Origin: Haliclystus octoradiatus
Taxonomy: Eukaryota > Cnidaria > Staurozoa > Stauromedusae > Haliclystidae
Reading direction: 5' to 3'
DNA length: 64,000 bases
Assembly: GCA_916610825.1 (NCBI GenBank)
Contig: OU744446.1
Location: forward strand, 7,776,309 to 7,840,308
Positions 1-12,900 of the stretch are shown in pieces. Made by a program: the position numbers and the translations under genes. The notes beneath the pieces were generated by a model. That model had not been told where the DNA came from. It was given only the letters and a program-made list of their open reading frames with translations, and did no database searches. Each line of letters starts with the position of its first letter. The stretch's first letter is position 1.

Positions 1-1686
1 TGGCCTGGATCCAAGCACGTTTTTAATAGTGCGCATGAGCAGGAGAATGTTGTGTGTGTTTTTCAGCCATTTTTGGAACTGTGTGAAGTTGTTTGCGATT
101 GTTTAATTGCTGGACTCTCAAAACTAGCATAAAAATCTACTTCAATGTGCACTATGTTATCAATCTCATCAGCATGTTGCTCGAGAGGTTATACAGATCA
201 ATGCTATTGGAATTGCTAAATGGAAAAGGAGTTTGTGGACTACTTCTCTTACGCGGTGAATACATTACTTTATGGGAATATTACTACGTTTAAATTCTGA
301 ATTTATGCATGGAAAGAGAATAATCAATTTTGCAGCACTTTTTAGACAAAAAGAGTGAAGGAAAAGGGTAGTTCAATGAGGTTACAAGGCAAACAGAAAT
401 TTCCATTGGATGCTACATTTTGGTGCCGTTTTCTTGCTCATTTTATTTCTACGGCGATCACAATATGGGCTCTATATTATGGAAGAAGTATTATATTAGC
501 ATCAAAATAATAAAATTCACGACAGTTAGTACAAACTATAGTATATATGATGCGTTTTATGATAATGTGTACTGGCTATAGCAGAACCTGGCTTTATTGA
601 GAATTAAAAACCGTCCGGCCCTTTCGAGAAATGCTAAACTATGAAAATCTAACTATGAAAGTTAAATTTCACAAAACACTATAAAACTCTATATAACACT
701 ACTTGTAGTCTGACTACAGTTTAATGTATTATCTAGCGTATAAAAATAAATGGGTTGCCATGTGAAACGTTAACAATGCCATAACTCTTGGTTAAAAGAT
801 TCACTAACTAAATCCAAATTTTCAGAGAAGAACTCAACAGTATAACTTTTTTGAAATCAGAATCATTTGTAACTAACATTCAAATAGTATAATTCCTGTC
901 AAAATTATGGAATATGTGATAATATATGATACTGATGTGTTTTTAAGTCACAATGAAATTGGAATTTGAGAAATCAATAGGAATTCACTTGAAGTTTGCC
1001 TTTTTGTAACTGTATGTTCATTCTCCCCCATAGCCATAAAAACAGGTTTAACATAAAATCCAACGTTTAAAATTAGCTATAGATTAATAAATGGTAAGAT
1101 CCGAGCTCATTTTCATGAATAAATGTAGAACAATAAACCTATATATTGCTCTATTTTGCGGTAGTTCACTTGGTATTCTACGCGAGTCACGTGATATAAA
1201 CACCCGCTATTTGTCACGTGATTTCTTAGCCGAATTGGTCTATTACGTTTACTATTCATAAACACGAATCCTCCCAATAATAATCATCATTTATCCTTCC
1301 ATTAAAGAATAAAGCACACTCTCTTTGTGGACAAATGTTTATACCTCTCGTATTTCTTTGATCCTGTACCCTGCTTTACCAATTATGCTACCAACTTGAC
1401 TAGAATGAACAAGAAAACTGATTTCATGGTCGACATCTTTCCGTCCGCTGCCACCAGAGAATGGATGAGGACCCTGTTGAAGGAACATACAGAGAGAATT
1501 TTAGCCTTCTGATGTACTTTCAGTGTTGAAGACAGCTTAGTACTCAGGTTAGTTTGAGTTTAAGGAGCTGTTAGAGACAGTAAAGAATTAAAATGAAATC
1601 GGAAATTAACCAAATGTGTATATGTCAAATAATTTGGTAAAACAATGTCATGTGAATGGATCAACAATTTGATACAGATATTGATG
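1..1686. other. No gene recognised
   Basis: AT-rich sequence without an exon I can support. Short open frames exist but show no recognisable motif or splice context. It could be a distal intron of the hnRNP K-like gene, which is transcribed leftwards and whose later exons are not visible here. Confidence 0.4.
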
Positions 1687-1749
1687 CTAATAATAATAAC
1701 AATAACAATAATAATGAAAAAAAAAAAAAATAATAATAATAATAATAAC

Positions 1750-1826
<77 letters not shown>

Positions 1827-1833
1827 CAATAAC
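1687..1833. repeat. (AAT)n microsatellite
   Basis: Interrupted AAT/AAC trinucleotide repeat with an internal A-run near 1718-1730. The poly-Asn and poly-Leu/Ile frames across it are products of the repeat, not proteins. Confidence 0.95.
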
Positions 1834-2370
1834 ACCCACCGATCCACATAGTTGCATACATTCCCCTACGATTTTCAAAGCAGTTTCTTTGCCAGATTGA
1901 ATCGACAGAATTCTATAGGTGCACCAAAGGAAGATAAGTTAGATAATATACAGAAATATTGAACTGCTTTTAACATATCTATGTTCAGTAAAACTGGATT
2001 TGCAGGAGAAGTATAGTTAGTCAAACTTAGATCATTTAAACAAGTTTTAGAATCCTGATTCACACTCAAATTAAACAGGAAACAGTTTGTAAGCAATGCA
2101 TAAAATCTTGTTCAAAAATCATGTATTATATTAATGTCACCTTCCTAATCATTTTCACATTTTTACAGCCAAATCTGTTATGAAAGTCACCTATGTAGGA
2201 CATCTTCCAAAATTGCGGAAATAGGATAGTCAACGGAAACTCAAACCATTTGAAATCCAAACTAACACAATTGCCATAGTGGAATACAATAAACAGTAGC
2301 AATTATAGCATTGACCAAAAATTGTTGACAAAAATATAACTGGTGATAACATTTATATAATGATTGATGA

Positions 2371-2541
2371 ATAAGAGACAAAGATGAGGCAAAAGCCTTT
2401 TTTCCGTTAATCAGAATTTCACGCGTTTAATTCCGATCTTCAGACAATAAAGACGGATCTTCATTACCACCTTAAGATCGCAATTAAGCATGCACAATTC
2501 TGAGTAACGGAAAAGGCATTTGTCTCATCTTTGTCTCTTAT
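2371..2541. repeat. Inverted-repeat element with decayed hammerhead-like core
   Basis: The ends are inverted copies of each other: the left arm begins with ATAAGAGACAAAGATGAGGC and the right arm ends with its complement. On the minus strand the left arm holds CTGAAGA (2437-2443) and GAAA (2417-2420) separated by a short stem region, the layout of a hammerhead core. The right arm is a more degenerate copy. A related sequence recurs near 50220-50340, and both are followed by a shared tail (GCACTTTCATATA at 2571 and 50287). Confidence 0.6.
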
Positions 2542-3023
2542 TCTATATTTGCTGTTTTAACCAACATTGAGCACTTTCATATACATACGAGTATCTGAGT
2601 TTACACTCAATATAATTAATTTTTTTAAAGCAACCCTTCATTAAAATTATCGTTTGACCAAGAAATACATAAATTATAAAAACAAATGACATACATTAGC
2701 CCTGAGAGTTAACTGATTTGCATCTGGGTATGCGCATCAAATGCATCAACCATTTTGGTGGTCTAATTTTTGAAGAATAAAGGCAAAGGAACTTTCTCCG
2801 CATTTTTGTTTGCATAGCATATTGTCATGTTTGTCATCCTGGTGCAGCGAGTGTCTGATAAAACATTTAGACTGTCCAGAATTCTAGAATAACGGCACAC
2901 TTCTCAATTAAATTAAAGTACGGGCAAACAGACCTTCAAAATGGCTAACGAGATTACCTATTTGAATAGAATTGATTTGATTATGTAATAACGAATAAGG
3001 ATTAGTTCTTGCTTCTTCTTCTT

Positions 3024-3209
3024 AAGCCCAGTTTACACAAGCACATTTCCTGTGACACATTCCCTTTTGACACATGAAATGCTACCGTGTAGATAGCAAA
3101 ATATGACACATTTTTCTGTGAAACATCTATGCGATGGAAGTCTAGTCAGTTAGACATTTTGTGACACATAAAATAAGTCACAGGAAATGTTATCGTATAA
3201 ACTGGGCTT
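3024..3209. mobile_element. MITE-like foldback element
   Basis: About 30-bp imperfect terminal inverted repeats: AAGCCCAGTTTACAC at the left and its near complement ending GGGCTT at the right, with a second matching block TTTCCTGTGAC / GTCACAGGAAA. No coding capacity. The target-site duplication is not clear, so the superfamily is not assigned. Confidence 0.7.
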
Positions 3210-3635
3210 TACAATCTTGATTTGTTTGGTCGTAGTTTTCCGAATTTGCTCTAACTGATGTCATTCTAGTTTATAAGGTTTGGCCTATAAATCAGAAAAT
3301 ACCAATTTTCTTTTTGATTTGCTCTAGCCTTTAAAACAGGACCCTACTTTTATCACACACTGATCCGGTGTGAGTGTACACACATCATTTCAGGTACTCG
3401 TCAGTTTAGATCCATATTTTTCAGTTTGTAAATATCAAACAGAGAAAAGAATTTCGAAACCAAAACTGCTAAATTGATAAGTAAAAATACAGTTGATGCG
3501 CATATCCTGATAAGTCAGTTACACCCTAACAATCCCCCCGCACCAATATTAATCAGTAAACAGGATTAGAAATAACCATCAATGATTAAAATAGAAGAAC
3601 GAGAGAGAGAGATAGCAGCGTTTAAATACACATAC

Positions 3636-3679
3636 CGATCATTTGATTTGGAATCAGGGACATTGACTGAGGCATTATA
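3636..3679 (-). CDS. HNRNPK: KH1 exon (YNASVNVPDSKSND)
   Basis: Acceptor GTAG and donor CG|GTATGTG. The 44-nt exon reads YNASVNVPDSKSND and leaves two bases of an Arg codon, matching the YNASVSVPDS block of KH1 in the family. Confidence 0.7.
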
Positions 3680-6600
3680 CTACTTGGGATGAACGGGAGG
3701 GCGCAAGGGATAACAATCATCGTAGAATGGAATTGGAGATGGCATCGGAGATAAATTAAGCAGGATCATGTGTGTAGACAGACAGGGACAGAATGCATGG
3801 CCGGGGGAGAAAAAGCAAGAAAGCACAAGATTAGCAACAACATTAAAACAAAAATAAATACATAACAAAATGTAGAATGTGAATGAATGACTCAAATGTA
3901 GTGAAATATTATCTTATAACTTAGCAGGTCCTACTTGGTAGGTAACAAGTTCAGTAGGTAACTAAGTAAGAACTGAACAAGGAACATCAGCACTGATCAT
4001 GGTCAATTTTAAACGACTGCTGAGAAAATAATTACACAGCTGGCTTTTTACAACAACAACAAAAATATGTATATTTTCCTTCTGTCCAAAGCCTGGAATA
4101 ATTAATAATGCCTGACTAATAGGAAGTAGTACCGAGATTTCCATGGCTTGTATTCCTGAAATCACATGCGTGCAACGAACAACGCACGCCTCAGAAATCC
4201 AAGGTGTTTGATGCGATTTGTTACGATGGCAACACAATTAGAGGTTTTCATGGTAACAAGATTTTAAGCTGTTCTACAAGTCGTTTTTACTGGTGATAAA
4301 TACTAGCTAAGCATCAAGTTTATTATTAAAAGTTAAAGATTTTACATGTATGATAAAGAGATTCTGCTTTTTTGATGTAATATTAAAACAAACATAATTT
4401 TGAAAACACTCCTGCCTGATGATCTCTTTCACAATTATTCGCTTGGTTGATTATAATGAAAACTGGAAATTGAAAGGTGATAAGTTTTTCGTAGAATTTC
4501 AATGCAATAAAACTATATGCTTTGTTTGCTTTAATGAAGCTTCACATTGATAAATTCGAAAATGGGAAAGAATTTATGTCGAGATAATTTTCAAATTTCA
4601 AATATATAAAACCACAACAGTCTAGTAAAAGTTGAGCGAAAAAAGGCGTTTTTTTTTTGATTGGAAAGTAGGCGTGCAATAGATCGCACGCCTAGGAATG
4701 CGGAGGCGTGTGATTGCACGCCTCGGAATACAAGCCATGGAGATTTCTAACAATAGAAATGTTTTACTTTGAAAAAAAGTTGTACCATGCATTGAAACTA
4801 GTCTCATTGTATGCTACTCATTCATTTTGCCATGCAATAAAATTCTACTTCTACCCACCTTAGGAATACAATTGAAAGCCTTAAATGAAAAACTTAGCTC
4901 TGTCAATCCACTCAAAACAATACAATAGTATATTGACGGACTACAACTGAACTGACTACAATCAGCTAGAAGGTGTGTAATCGTAGCATTCAATGGATTC
5001 TTTTATATATACAGAAATATATCATACTGTAATTATCAAATAAGTGAGATGGTACTCAACTGGTGTGAGACAATGGGAAATGGGTCATATACAAAAGTCT
5101 ACCATTATCTAATCTATCTCATCATATTACGTAATTTGTAGAACAGAAGACAGATGTTTAAGCGGGAATAAATAGAAAGTATTGATTTTGTATAAAAAAT
5201 ACTTCTACTGTACAAAAAAGTCTTGCAGCCAGACGACTTACAGTTTGCAAAAGGTACAAGCCTTAGGTCGTGTTGTAAACATATAATCGTTTTTCAGAGA
5301 AAATCTAACATTGGATTTTGATCAATTTAAATGTGACAATCACATTTTCAGTTTCTTTGCTTCTTATTGATTAATTCCCATGATTCAAGGTCATTTCCAA
5401 ATGCCAAAGTAGGAGATAAATTACTGTATATTTGCCCTGAAACATTTGTCTTATTAGACTACTACATATGCAGTAGACTGGTCCAAAAAACTTACAAATG
5501 TGAACATCATCATCGATTTTATTGATACAATTAGTAGTTTAATCATAATTTTCGAAAACAAGTTTAAAAAGTACCACAGCTAATACAATTTTCAAGTTGA
5601 AATTCAGATTATTGATGTATTTTCCTTCAAGTCAATTAGTGACATGATGTGCATTTGAGATTCTGTGCTCATGTGGTCAAGATATTCGTAATTCCTTTTT
5701 GCAAAAAAGTTAAATATATTTTATCAATCGATCCATTGATCTACTTAATTAAAACTATCCTCATTTTTTCACGCTTTACTGTTTCGATCGAGAATTGTTT
5801 CGCACTTATCTGAAAATTACCCGATGGCTCATTTCAACGGAGAATCATAGCAGATGCCATGCATTTGCATCAATTTAAACAATATATTTAAAACACAACT
5901 TTATAGTTAATGAGTTTTTAAACAGCATTATAGAGCTTTTTAGATCAATAGGGCTTTGCTGCACCATCGAAACAGAAATCTACAATTATTTACGGAAACT
6001 TATTGTATCGTTCCCAAAGTTATTTAACATCTTCTCCATTGACTTTGTGTATTAATTTAAGGGGGAAGAATCCCCTTCTCAAAAACTTTTTTTTCGGAAA
6101 TTATGCTTAAATTGCAAATTGTAGGCCTATCTATAAAATCGATGATGCCGTTCACATTTCCAAATTTGAGTATTTTGCACCAGTCTAATATGCAGTCATC
6201 GACAGCAACAAATATGGTGCTATTTTGCCAATTGCGACTCTGATTCTATTATTTAATAATATTTGGTTATCGCAAGGATGTTCATATTTAGAAAATTTAA
6301 ATATATTACACAAACCTCAGATCGAAGACGTTTGATTGTCTGCCCGCCCTAAAACGATTGAGGAAAACATTGTAAACTGAAGGTACAAAAAAAACAATTA
6401 CAATAAATAATAGCCCATATTTGATTTGCTATATGATCAAATGTGGTCCCTGGGAAAGGGAAACATTTGTGACACGAGATCCACCATATCTAATAAACCC
6501 ACATCACTTTCCAGGACAACGGAGCATATTCCAAACACAGAATGTGTCTGTACCAGGCAAATGCCAGTCTGAAAAGCATGGCAGATGCGACCCAGAGATT

Positions 6601-8490
6601 AAGATGAACATTTTTCTTGTCATTGCCACCTCTAAAGCTATTAAAATTGAATTTGTTGTCATTTTCTTCTTAATTTTTGCTTTTTGTTGGAATTATGAGG
6701 GTACTAGCGGCTTGCCTGTGTGGTGACCCCAGGACATCCACAGGTTTACAGGGGGATTATCAGAGTTTTGCTAACAAACTGCTGTCCCATGGTGAGAGGG
6801 ATTATCCTACTGACGGTAGAAATGGATTTTACCCACAGGATTTGTAACAGTGATCAGCAGTTTCTGATTGTTTTCATTTCATCTTGCATTTGTCTTGACT
6901 GGCTCCAAGTCCTGCTTACTTTGATTTGCCGAAATTTGATGGTTGGTAAGCGGGACTTGTGTCCTTTGCTGAGTGTTGGGCAGGATTCTATTATTATGTC
7001 TTCGTAAAATGAAATAGTCAGGGGCTCACATGGCGTTGAATTATCGAATTAAAAATAATCTTTAATAGAATCAATATGATACTTATTTCTTCTAATAATT
7101 GATAGATTTTTGATTAAATTGATCAAAGCAACTGACAACAAGAATATAATTATGGCTCTCAACACCACCACCACGATCAATCAGCTCTGAGAAAGTTTGC
7201 AGCGTTTCGTAGATCAACAACTTGCCAGAACCAGTTGGCTGAGGCAAAAAACAACAACATAGTTGCCAGTTAGAACATTTTCGACAGCTCTAGCGCTTTT
7301 AACTGATTATCATGAAGCCAAATTGAAGGATTTCCTACATAGCACCATTTGCAGATCTTTGCAAAAACGAATTTGGAATGAAGACGACCCCCTTGACAAT
7401 TTCAAAATATTGCGTCATCCCGCATGGTTTGATGAGTTTCCTTTGTTTTGAAGACAGTAGAATGAGCAAGGGACACAAGTCTCACTTACCAACATATCAA
7501 AATCGTCATAAAATAAGTGAGACTTCGAGAGCAAGTCAAGCATTTGTCATACAGATGTGCCAAGTTGCTCCTTTTTATGTCCCCGGTATTATCAACACAT
7601 TTTTGTAGTATTTTCTGATTTTTCAATCATTCAATAATATTAATATTTAAGAATTGTCAAAAACCAGTTGCCCCATACCCAAGGAGATTACAAGAGTTTG
7701 TCAAGGCCTGTTTTCCAAATCCGGAGGGGGGTCTTGGGAAGCCGTTGATATCTGCATTAAGCAGACTCTACTTATGATAAAAAAGATTTGGGCTTGCGCG
7801 CAGCCTACATGCTTGCGTTGAAAGTGTTGTTTTAGCCTTATCAAAGGACTCTGACCACCAACGCAAAACAAATGTCAGTCTGCACTCACTTTTCCAATTA
7901 TTCCACCTGCATGCTGCAACAATAAAAAAAAAACATAAGTTAGTAAAAATATAAAAAATATATATAATAAGTTGTGTACACAGGTGATAATATAAATAGA
8001 AGCAGCCTAAAGATAACAATCAATCAATTTCAATATCAGGGTTTGGACTTTGAAATACATTGAGTTACGAGAGGGATGTAGGATCCTTTCCTTCATAGAA
8101 CATCAAACAATAATTATTGTGTAGGAACTGTTTTCGCTGTTGGCGTATTATTGTTCTAGCATGCATGTGTAGCACATGAAACAGAGAAGGATAACAAGAT
8201 ATTATTTTATTCTAATTCACTTAAAGACAGTCCTTAGGAAAAGACTTTCTGATTGCAATTGGTAAATAGCCTCATAGCAATTCAGATGTTATGACACATT
8301 GCTTAGATTGTCATAATACAATCTAATATTGTAGAAATATGTACCTTGCTTTGTAAAAGCATACGTAATGTGACATCTTTGTCATTGTGTCGCTGATTAT
8401 TGCCATGATCATTTGGGTAATCAGGTATTTCACTTTTAGGCTTCTTGTTTGGACTAGCAGAGTCATCCCCAGCAGGGCGTTTGGAGCCAG
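3636..8490 (-). CDS. HNRNPK: hnRNP K-like KH-domain RNA-binding protein (partial, 5' part)
   Basis: Three exons are visible on the minus strand. Exon 8345-8490 (146 nt) encodes a basic, nuclear-localisation-like segment (GSKRPAGDDSASPNKKPK) and ends in TLRMLLQSK, matching the stretch just before KH1 of hnRNP K. Exon 7890-7913 is only 24 nt and encodes HAGGIIGK, the start of the KH GxxG loop. Exon 3636-3679 encodes YNASVNVPDSKSND and continues KH1. Flanking AG/GT sites and phases fit (starts phase 1, then 0, then 0, leaving phase 2). Between the last two exons about 11 residues (GGxNIKxLRxx) must lie on a further small exon that I could not find. The first exon and everything downstream of KH1 are missing or outside the window. 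hnRNP K proteins bind C-rich single-stranded RNA and DNA in the nucleus and cytoplasm. Confidence 0.75.
4130..4750. repeat. Two related blocks in opposite orientation
   Basis: The block near 4130-4215 (CCATGGCTTGTATTCC with adjoining CACGCCTC) reappears in reverse complement near 4668-4750. This suggests a foldback or a MITE pair. No coding potential. Confidence 0.45.
5440..6215. mobile_element. Inverted-repeat element, about 0.78 kb
   Basis: The left end, around 5453-5530 (GACTGGTCC, then AATGTGAACATCATCATCG), is mirrored around 6127-6205 (ATCGATGATG, TTCACATTT, GCACCAGTC). The arms are diverged but collinear for about 75 bp. The interior is AT-rich with no open frame of note, so it is probably an old nonautonomous DNA transposon. 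Confidence 0.55.
6216..7889. other. No gene recognised (probable hnRNP K intron)
   Basis: Lies between two hnRNP K-like exons on the opposite strand. Plus-strand open frames at 6421-7007 and 7263-7608 have no family motif, splice context or low-complexity explanation that I can see. One small KH1 exon should be hidden between 3680 and 7889. Confidence 0.4.
7890..7913 (-). CDS. HNRNPK: 24-nt microexon of KH1 (HAGGIIGK)
   Basis: TTGCAG acceptor and GTGAGT donor bound exactly eight codons, HAGGIIGK. This is the residue series expected directly after LLQSK in hnRNP K KH1. Phase is 0 on both sides. Confidence 0.75.
8345..8490 (-). CDS. HNRNPK: hnRNP K-like exon preceding KH1
   Basis: The acceptor TTTTAG lies just above 8490 and the donor AAG|GTAC just below 8345. 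The exon begins in phase 1, so one base comes from an upstream exon that was not located. It ends LRMLLQSK in phase 0. Confidence 0.75.
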
Positions 8491-8587
8491 CTAAAACACA
8501 AACCAAATATAGTGATTGTATGTTTTATATTTGTCAAATCAATTCAACAAGAAAATAGAAAATAAAAGTAGTAAACTACATTACAGC

Positions 8588-8762
8588 CAGGGTCTAACAA
8601 AAGGTTCACCTGTCTGGAATCCTGGTGAGCATTTCAACATTTTCTTCTGAATGTTTTTGTTGAAGTTTGACAAATAAATCATAAAAATATCAATTTTCCT
8701 CTGAATTTGCTCTAACTTTCCGGAATCTAGGACTCCAAGATTCCTACTTTTGCCGGACCCTG
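8588..8762. mobile_element. hAT-type MITE, CAGGGTC family, copy 1
   Basis: Begins CAGGGTCTAACAAAAGG and ends TTTTGCCGGACCCTG, near-perfect terminal inverted repeats. It is flanked by ATTACAGC (8580-8587) and ATCACAGC (8763-8770), an 8-bp duplication with one difference. CAGGG ends with 8-bp duplications are typical of hAT transposons. No coding capacity. Confidence 0.85.
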
Positions 8763-9729
8763 ATCACAGCTTCCGTCAAGAATATAATAAGAAAAATTTG
8801 GTTAGAGTTTAGTTCAAGGGAAAGGTGCTGACGTGTAGTTACTAATCTTTTCTAGCTTTGCCGTGCACGTGAAAATCATCTTCTTCCCATCCAAAGTTCT
8901 TTCTTGTTTAGCTTGAATCATGTTTGATGATAAAGATGGCGGTGTAAGCTATATAAAAACCTAAGTGCTATAATTCGCACAAGTAAAGATATGTGTAGAG
9001 TCTAGAGATATCCAGTGGAGATGAAATTATGTAACATCATGGATGGACCCTATATAATTTCTTATTTTATACTAAAAAGCCATGCTTACATAAGAGTAAT
9101 GTTCTTGAACAAATTTACTCTTGCATTTGGTATCATAAAAGTCACTTTGCTTCCACAGGAAATATCTTCCAATGCATCTTGGATAGACTGCATTAATCCT
9201 TTGTTTACATGTCAGCAATATTCGGCTATTGAGAGTTGGCAAAATAAATCAAATCAAACAATTCAAAACTTTTCATTGAATCTTTCTTAAGAAAATACAA
9301 GCATCAATATTTTAAAATTACTCCTAAATCAATGCGGTACATATAGGGATGCATCGAATCTTCTGTTGGCCGTTAAAAGTTTTGTGATTCCAGCCATTTT
9401 ACTCAACCCCAAAAACTATTCTATTAGATTTGGCCGATTCAGTGGTTTGGCCAATACAAATTCTACCATTACAATAAAAAACGTTAATTGGAAAAGAAAC
9501 GTTTTATGAGGTCTAGTAGGCAAAAACTTATTCCACAAAAATTAAAGTATTTCTCAAATCATACAATGATACAAATAATGTTACTAACCTTGATTCATTA
9601 TTTTTGTCTTTAAATTTCACAGCAAATAAACAACTCTATAAATGCAAAATGATTTTTATTATTACAAACCTTTGTTCTAACATGACAGCTGAATGTTATT
9701 ACAACATTGTTATATGTACAGTGTACAGT

Positions 9730-9903
9730 CAGGGTCCAACAAAAGTGGGGATACTGGGATCCTAGATCCCGGAAGGCTAGACAAAATTCAGAAGAAAATT
9801 GATGTTTTTAATGATTTTCTGGTCAAACGTCAACAAGAAAATTCAGCAGAAAAGTTTAAACGCCCCTAGGATTCTAGAAGGCTGAACCTTTTGTCAGACC
9901 CTG
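9730..9903. mobile_element. hAT-type MITE, CAGGGTC family, copy 2 (opposite orientation)
   Basis: Begins CAGGGTCCAACAAAAG and ends CTTTTGTCAGACCCTG. A perfect 8-bp target duplication TGTACAGT occurs at 9722-9729 and 9904-9911. The interior matches the other copies in reverse complement. Confidence 0.9.
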
Positions 9904-9911
9904 TGTACAGT

Positions 9912-12900
9912 ATGGTCAGACTACAGAGTTTGTAATTTCTGCAGCGAAGTTACATAGTAACATATCACAACTCAAATACCAGTGTGACTAGAAGCACATT
10001 TCTGTAACTTTTCTCTGGTTCTGCAGCTTGATTTAGATGAAAACGTATAGATATTTGTAATAGTAAATTCAAGACAAAATATGCAGCCAGGAAAGGGCAA
10101 GATTAATATTGAAGTTATTCTACTGGCGGCTAAGGCCTAGCTTATACACTGTACTTTCCATAAGCACTGCTAAAGAATTCTGGCACGCCTCTACGCTTAT
10201 GTCGATCAAAAATGTTGGGATGTACGCTGTACTTTTGAAGGAGTGCTTGATTATTCTTGTGTGTACTACACTGGAGTCAACTTAAATATCATTCATTCTG
10301 AAACATGGCAACCGCCTGAAGATAAATCATTTATTGCTGCTGATTGACAACTTCATCAACGTTTTATTCAATATGTTCTGCTTTAGAAAAGAAATAAGAA
10401 TTTATTGCGGATTTATTCGTTGTCGATTATTTTGTCTTTGTTTTCCAATAAATGCAAAAACAACTAGAACGACATACATTTCAAAACACTTTACGTACTG
10501 CAACAAATTACCTTGATAAAATTGTGAATAAAATATCATAAAACCGTATTGTTATATCCAATTTGACCTTACCATCTCTGACCAGTTGATTGACTGTCTA
10601 ATTATTTTGTTGTGGAATATTTAAAAGACCTTTATTATCATGGCTAACACGCAAAAATGCCAATAGTAAGATGGCATAAAGTCAAAGAATTTCAAGAAAT
10701 CTGAATCGTCAATGAAATTATTTGACTGACGGTAATGAAGAAGGGTTGATGTTAGATCAGGGGTACTAGAGCGCTATTTCCAAATTAATATTGCTCAATA
10801 GCGCTTTACATTAAAATTAAAACTTATTTGAAATTAAAATTATATAAATTAATATATTTACACAAAAATTTAAAAAACTTTTAAATATCTATATAATGGC
10901 TATTTATTTACAAATTATATTTAGTAATACGGTATTTACATTGTAATGGATAATTAAACATCAGCAACAGTAGGCCTTCTTAAAGTAATGCGTTTTAGAT
11001 CATTGTTGTTTAACAATATGTAATGATTTTGTATTTCTCAATCCTAACAGAACAAAAATCCAAAGCATTGGCCATTGGGGCAGCATGTGAAAAACTTCTC
11101 TAAACCCGTAGTTTTTCAGGTTATGAGTACATTGTCTTAACTTTGTGCTCTCATTAGAAGAATGTAACTTTCTGGATGGAGTATATTTGCATATCATGCC
11201 TGTGATGTATTTTGATGCTAACCATGCAAAGCCTTGAACGTCACAAGTGTTATTTTATACTGAATTCTGTTCAATATTGGTAGCCATTGCAGTTCTTTTA
11301 GAGGAAGGAAATTACATGTGCAACAGTATTTTGAACTCTTTGTAGTTTCTAAATCAAATTATTCGGTAATCCATACAAAATTGAATTACAAATACCAAGT
11401 TGTGTTGTTACCAATGCATGAATTAGGCGTTCAGTGGATTCTCTTGTCAGCATTCTTCTAATTTTGCTTATACAGTATTACGTAGATGGTATAGACATAC
11501 TTTTGATACTCTGATTATCTGTCTCTCAAGCAAAAGCGAAGAATCCATCCAAAGTTCGAGATTTTTAACGAATTCTGATTTATGGATATCATTACATTCC
11601 ACAATGTGATTCAGTGAAGGAAGATGTGCTACTGCTGTTTTTATCTATCAATTTAGTAGCAGCACGGCGGCTTGAGATGATTGAAATATTATCTCAGGGG
11701 CGGCTCTGCCATACTCTGCAAACTGGTGGAAAGGAACTCCAGTATGTAAAGAAAGTCTTGAGGGGGGACATGTTCCCATCACCAGACTTTTTGAAGATTT
11801 CTTCCCCACACAAATTTCTTGTCTTTTCACACAATTGTAGTGGATTGTTTTATGTCTATTGTCTTATCCATAATGTATTTCCTTTGTTAACTGTAAAGCT
11901 TCCGTTTGTAATCACGTATACCTTGTAACGTAAATCACTGTATGTAATTTATCAACCCTCTTCACGTCTGCCCTTCGTGGTGACAACACCTATATTAGCA
12001 AAGCTGGTCCACCTTCATAGAGGCTCTGTTTATCAACGGTCATATTAACCCTTCATTCATCCTCTCCCTGTTGGTGGCCAGCTACAACTATTACACAAAT
12101 ATATATCTTATCAACGCCTACGTATGTGTGGTGGTATTAATCAATACTTCGTTCATTCCACCCGCTACACAATCTGCACAGATTTAATTTTGTAATAAAG
12201 TCGTCATGAAATTGTTCAAGCCATTCACCTGTCATGTCTTTGTAAAATATTGAAAATGTGGTGAAAACTACACTACTTAGTTGAGAAAGCTCCTCATTAC
12301 GCTTGCATAACAATCGCAAAATCCACATAGTTGCATAGCTCTATTGTCCATGGCTCGGGAGTACTGCATGTTTCAGGATTAGCTCGAAGCAATAAAGAGC
12401 ATTTAACATCATTGCTCTCAGCGAAAAGAGCCATCAGGCATCGGACGATACAGTCTCAATTACTTACCATGTTTTAGTACATGGTTCGTTCTGGTGGCAC
12501 TCTGTGCAACTCTCGTAAAAGGAATCTGGCAATTTCTCAAGATTTACTTGCTAATTGGCGAAACAAATCATCGTAGAAATAAGGCTGTCCGCATGTAACT
12601 CCGCATAAATTTCCGCACATTTTAGAACTGATAGTTGTCTTCCCCACACAAAATTTAATCTTTATATACTGGCAGGGCCTGGCAGAGATAGGCTGCACTC
12701 TGCAGTGCAGTGTACAAGCGGCAAGCCCAATAGAAAACGATACGATAGTAGCAGCAGGAACGCCGAAACGTGTAGGATGATTTCATCCAGCATGGAAAAC
12801 ATATTTCTTTGTAGGGTTGAGCAGATAATGCTTTCATTATCTGATCACATGACAGGGTTCATAACCATAGGCCTAATAACCGTGATGTATGATTTACCTA

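Noticed and set aside
6421..7007. Two adjacent plus-strand frames (101 and 95 codons)
   Set aside because: No recognisable domain, no splice context, and located in a probable antisense intron of the hnRNP K-like gene.
8944..8960. TATATAAAA-like box as a plus-strand promoter
   Set aside because: No downstream plus-strand exon could be found; such a box is common by chance in DNA this AT-rich.
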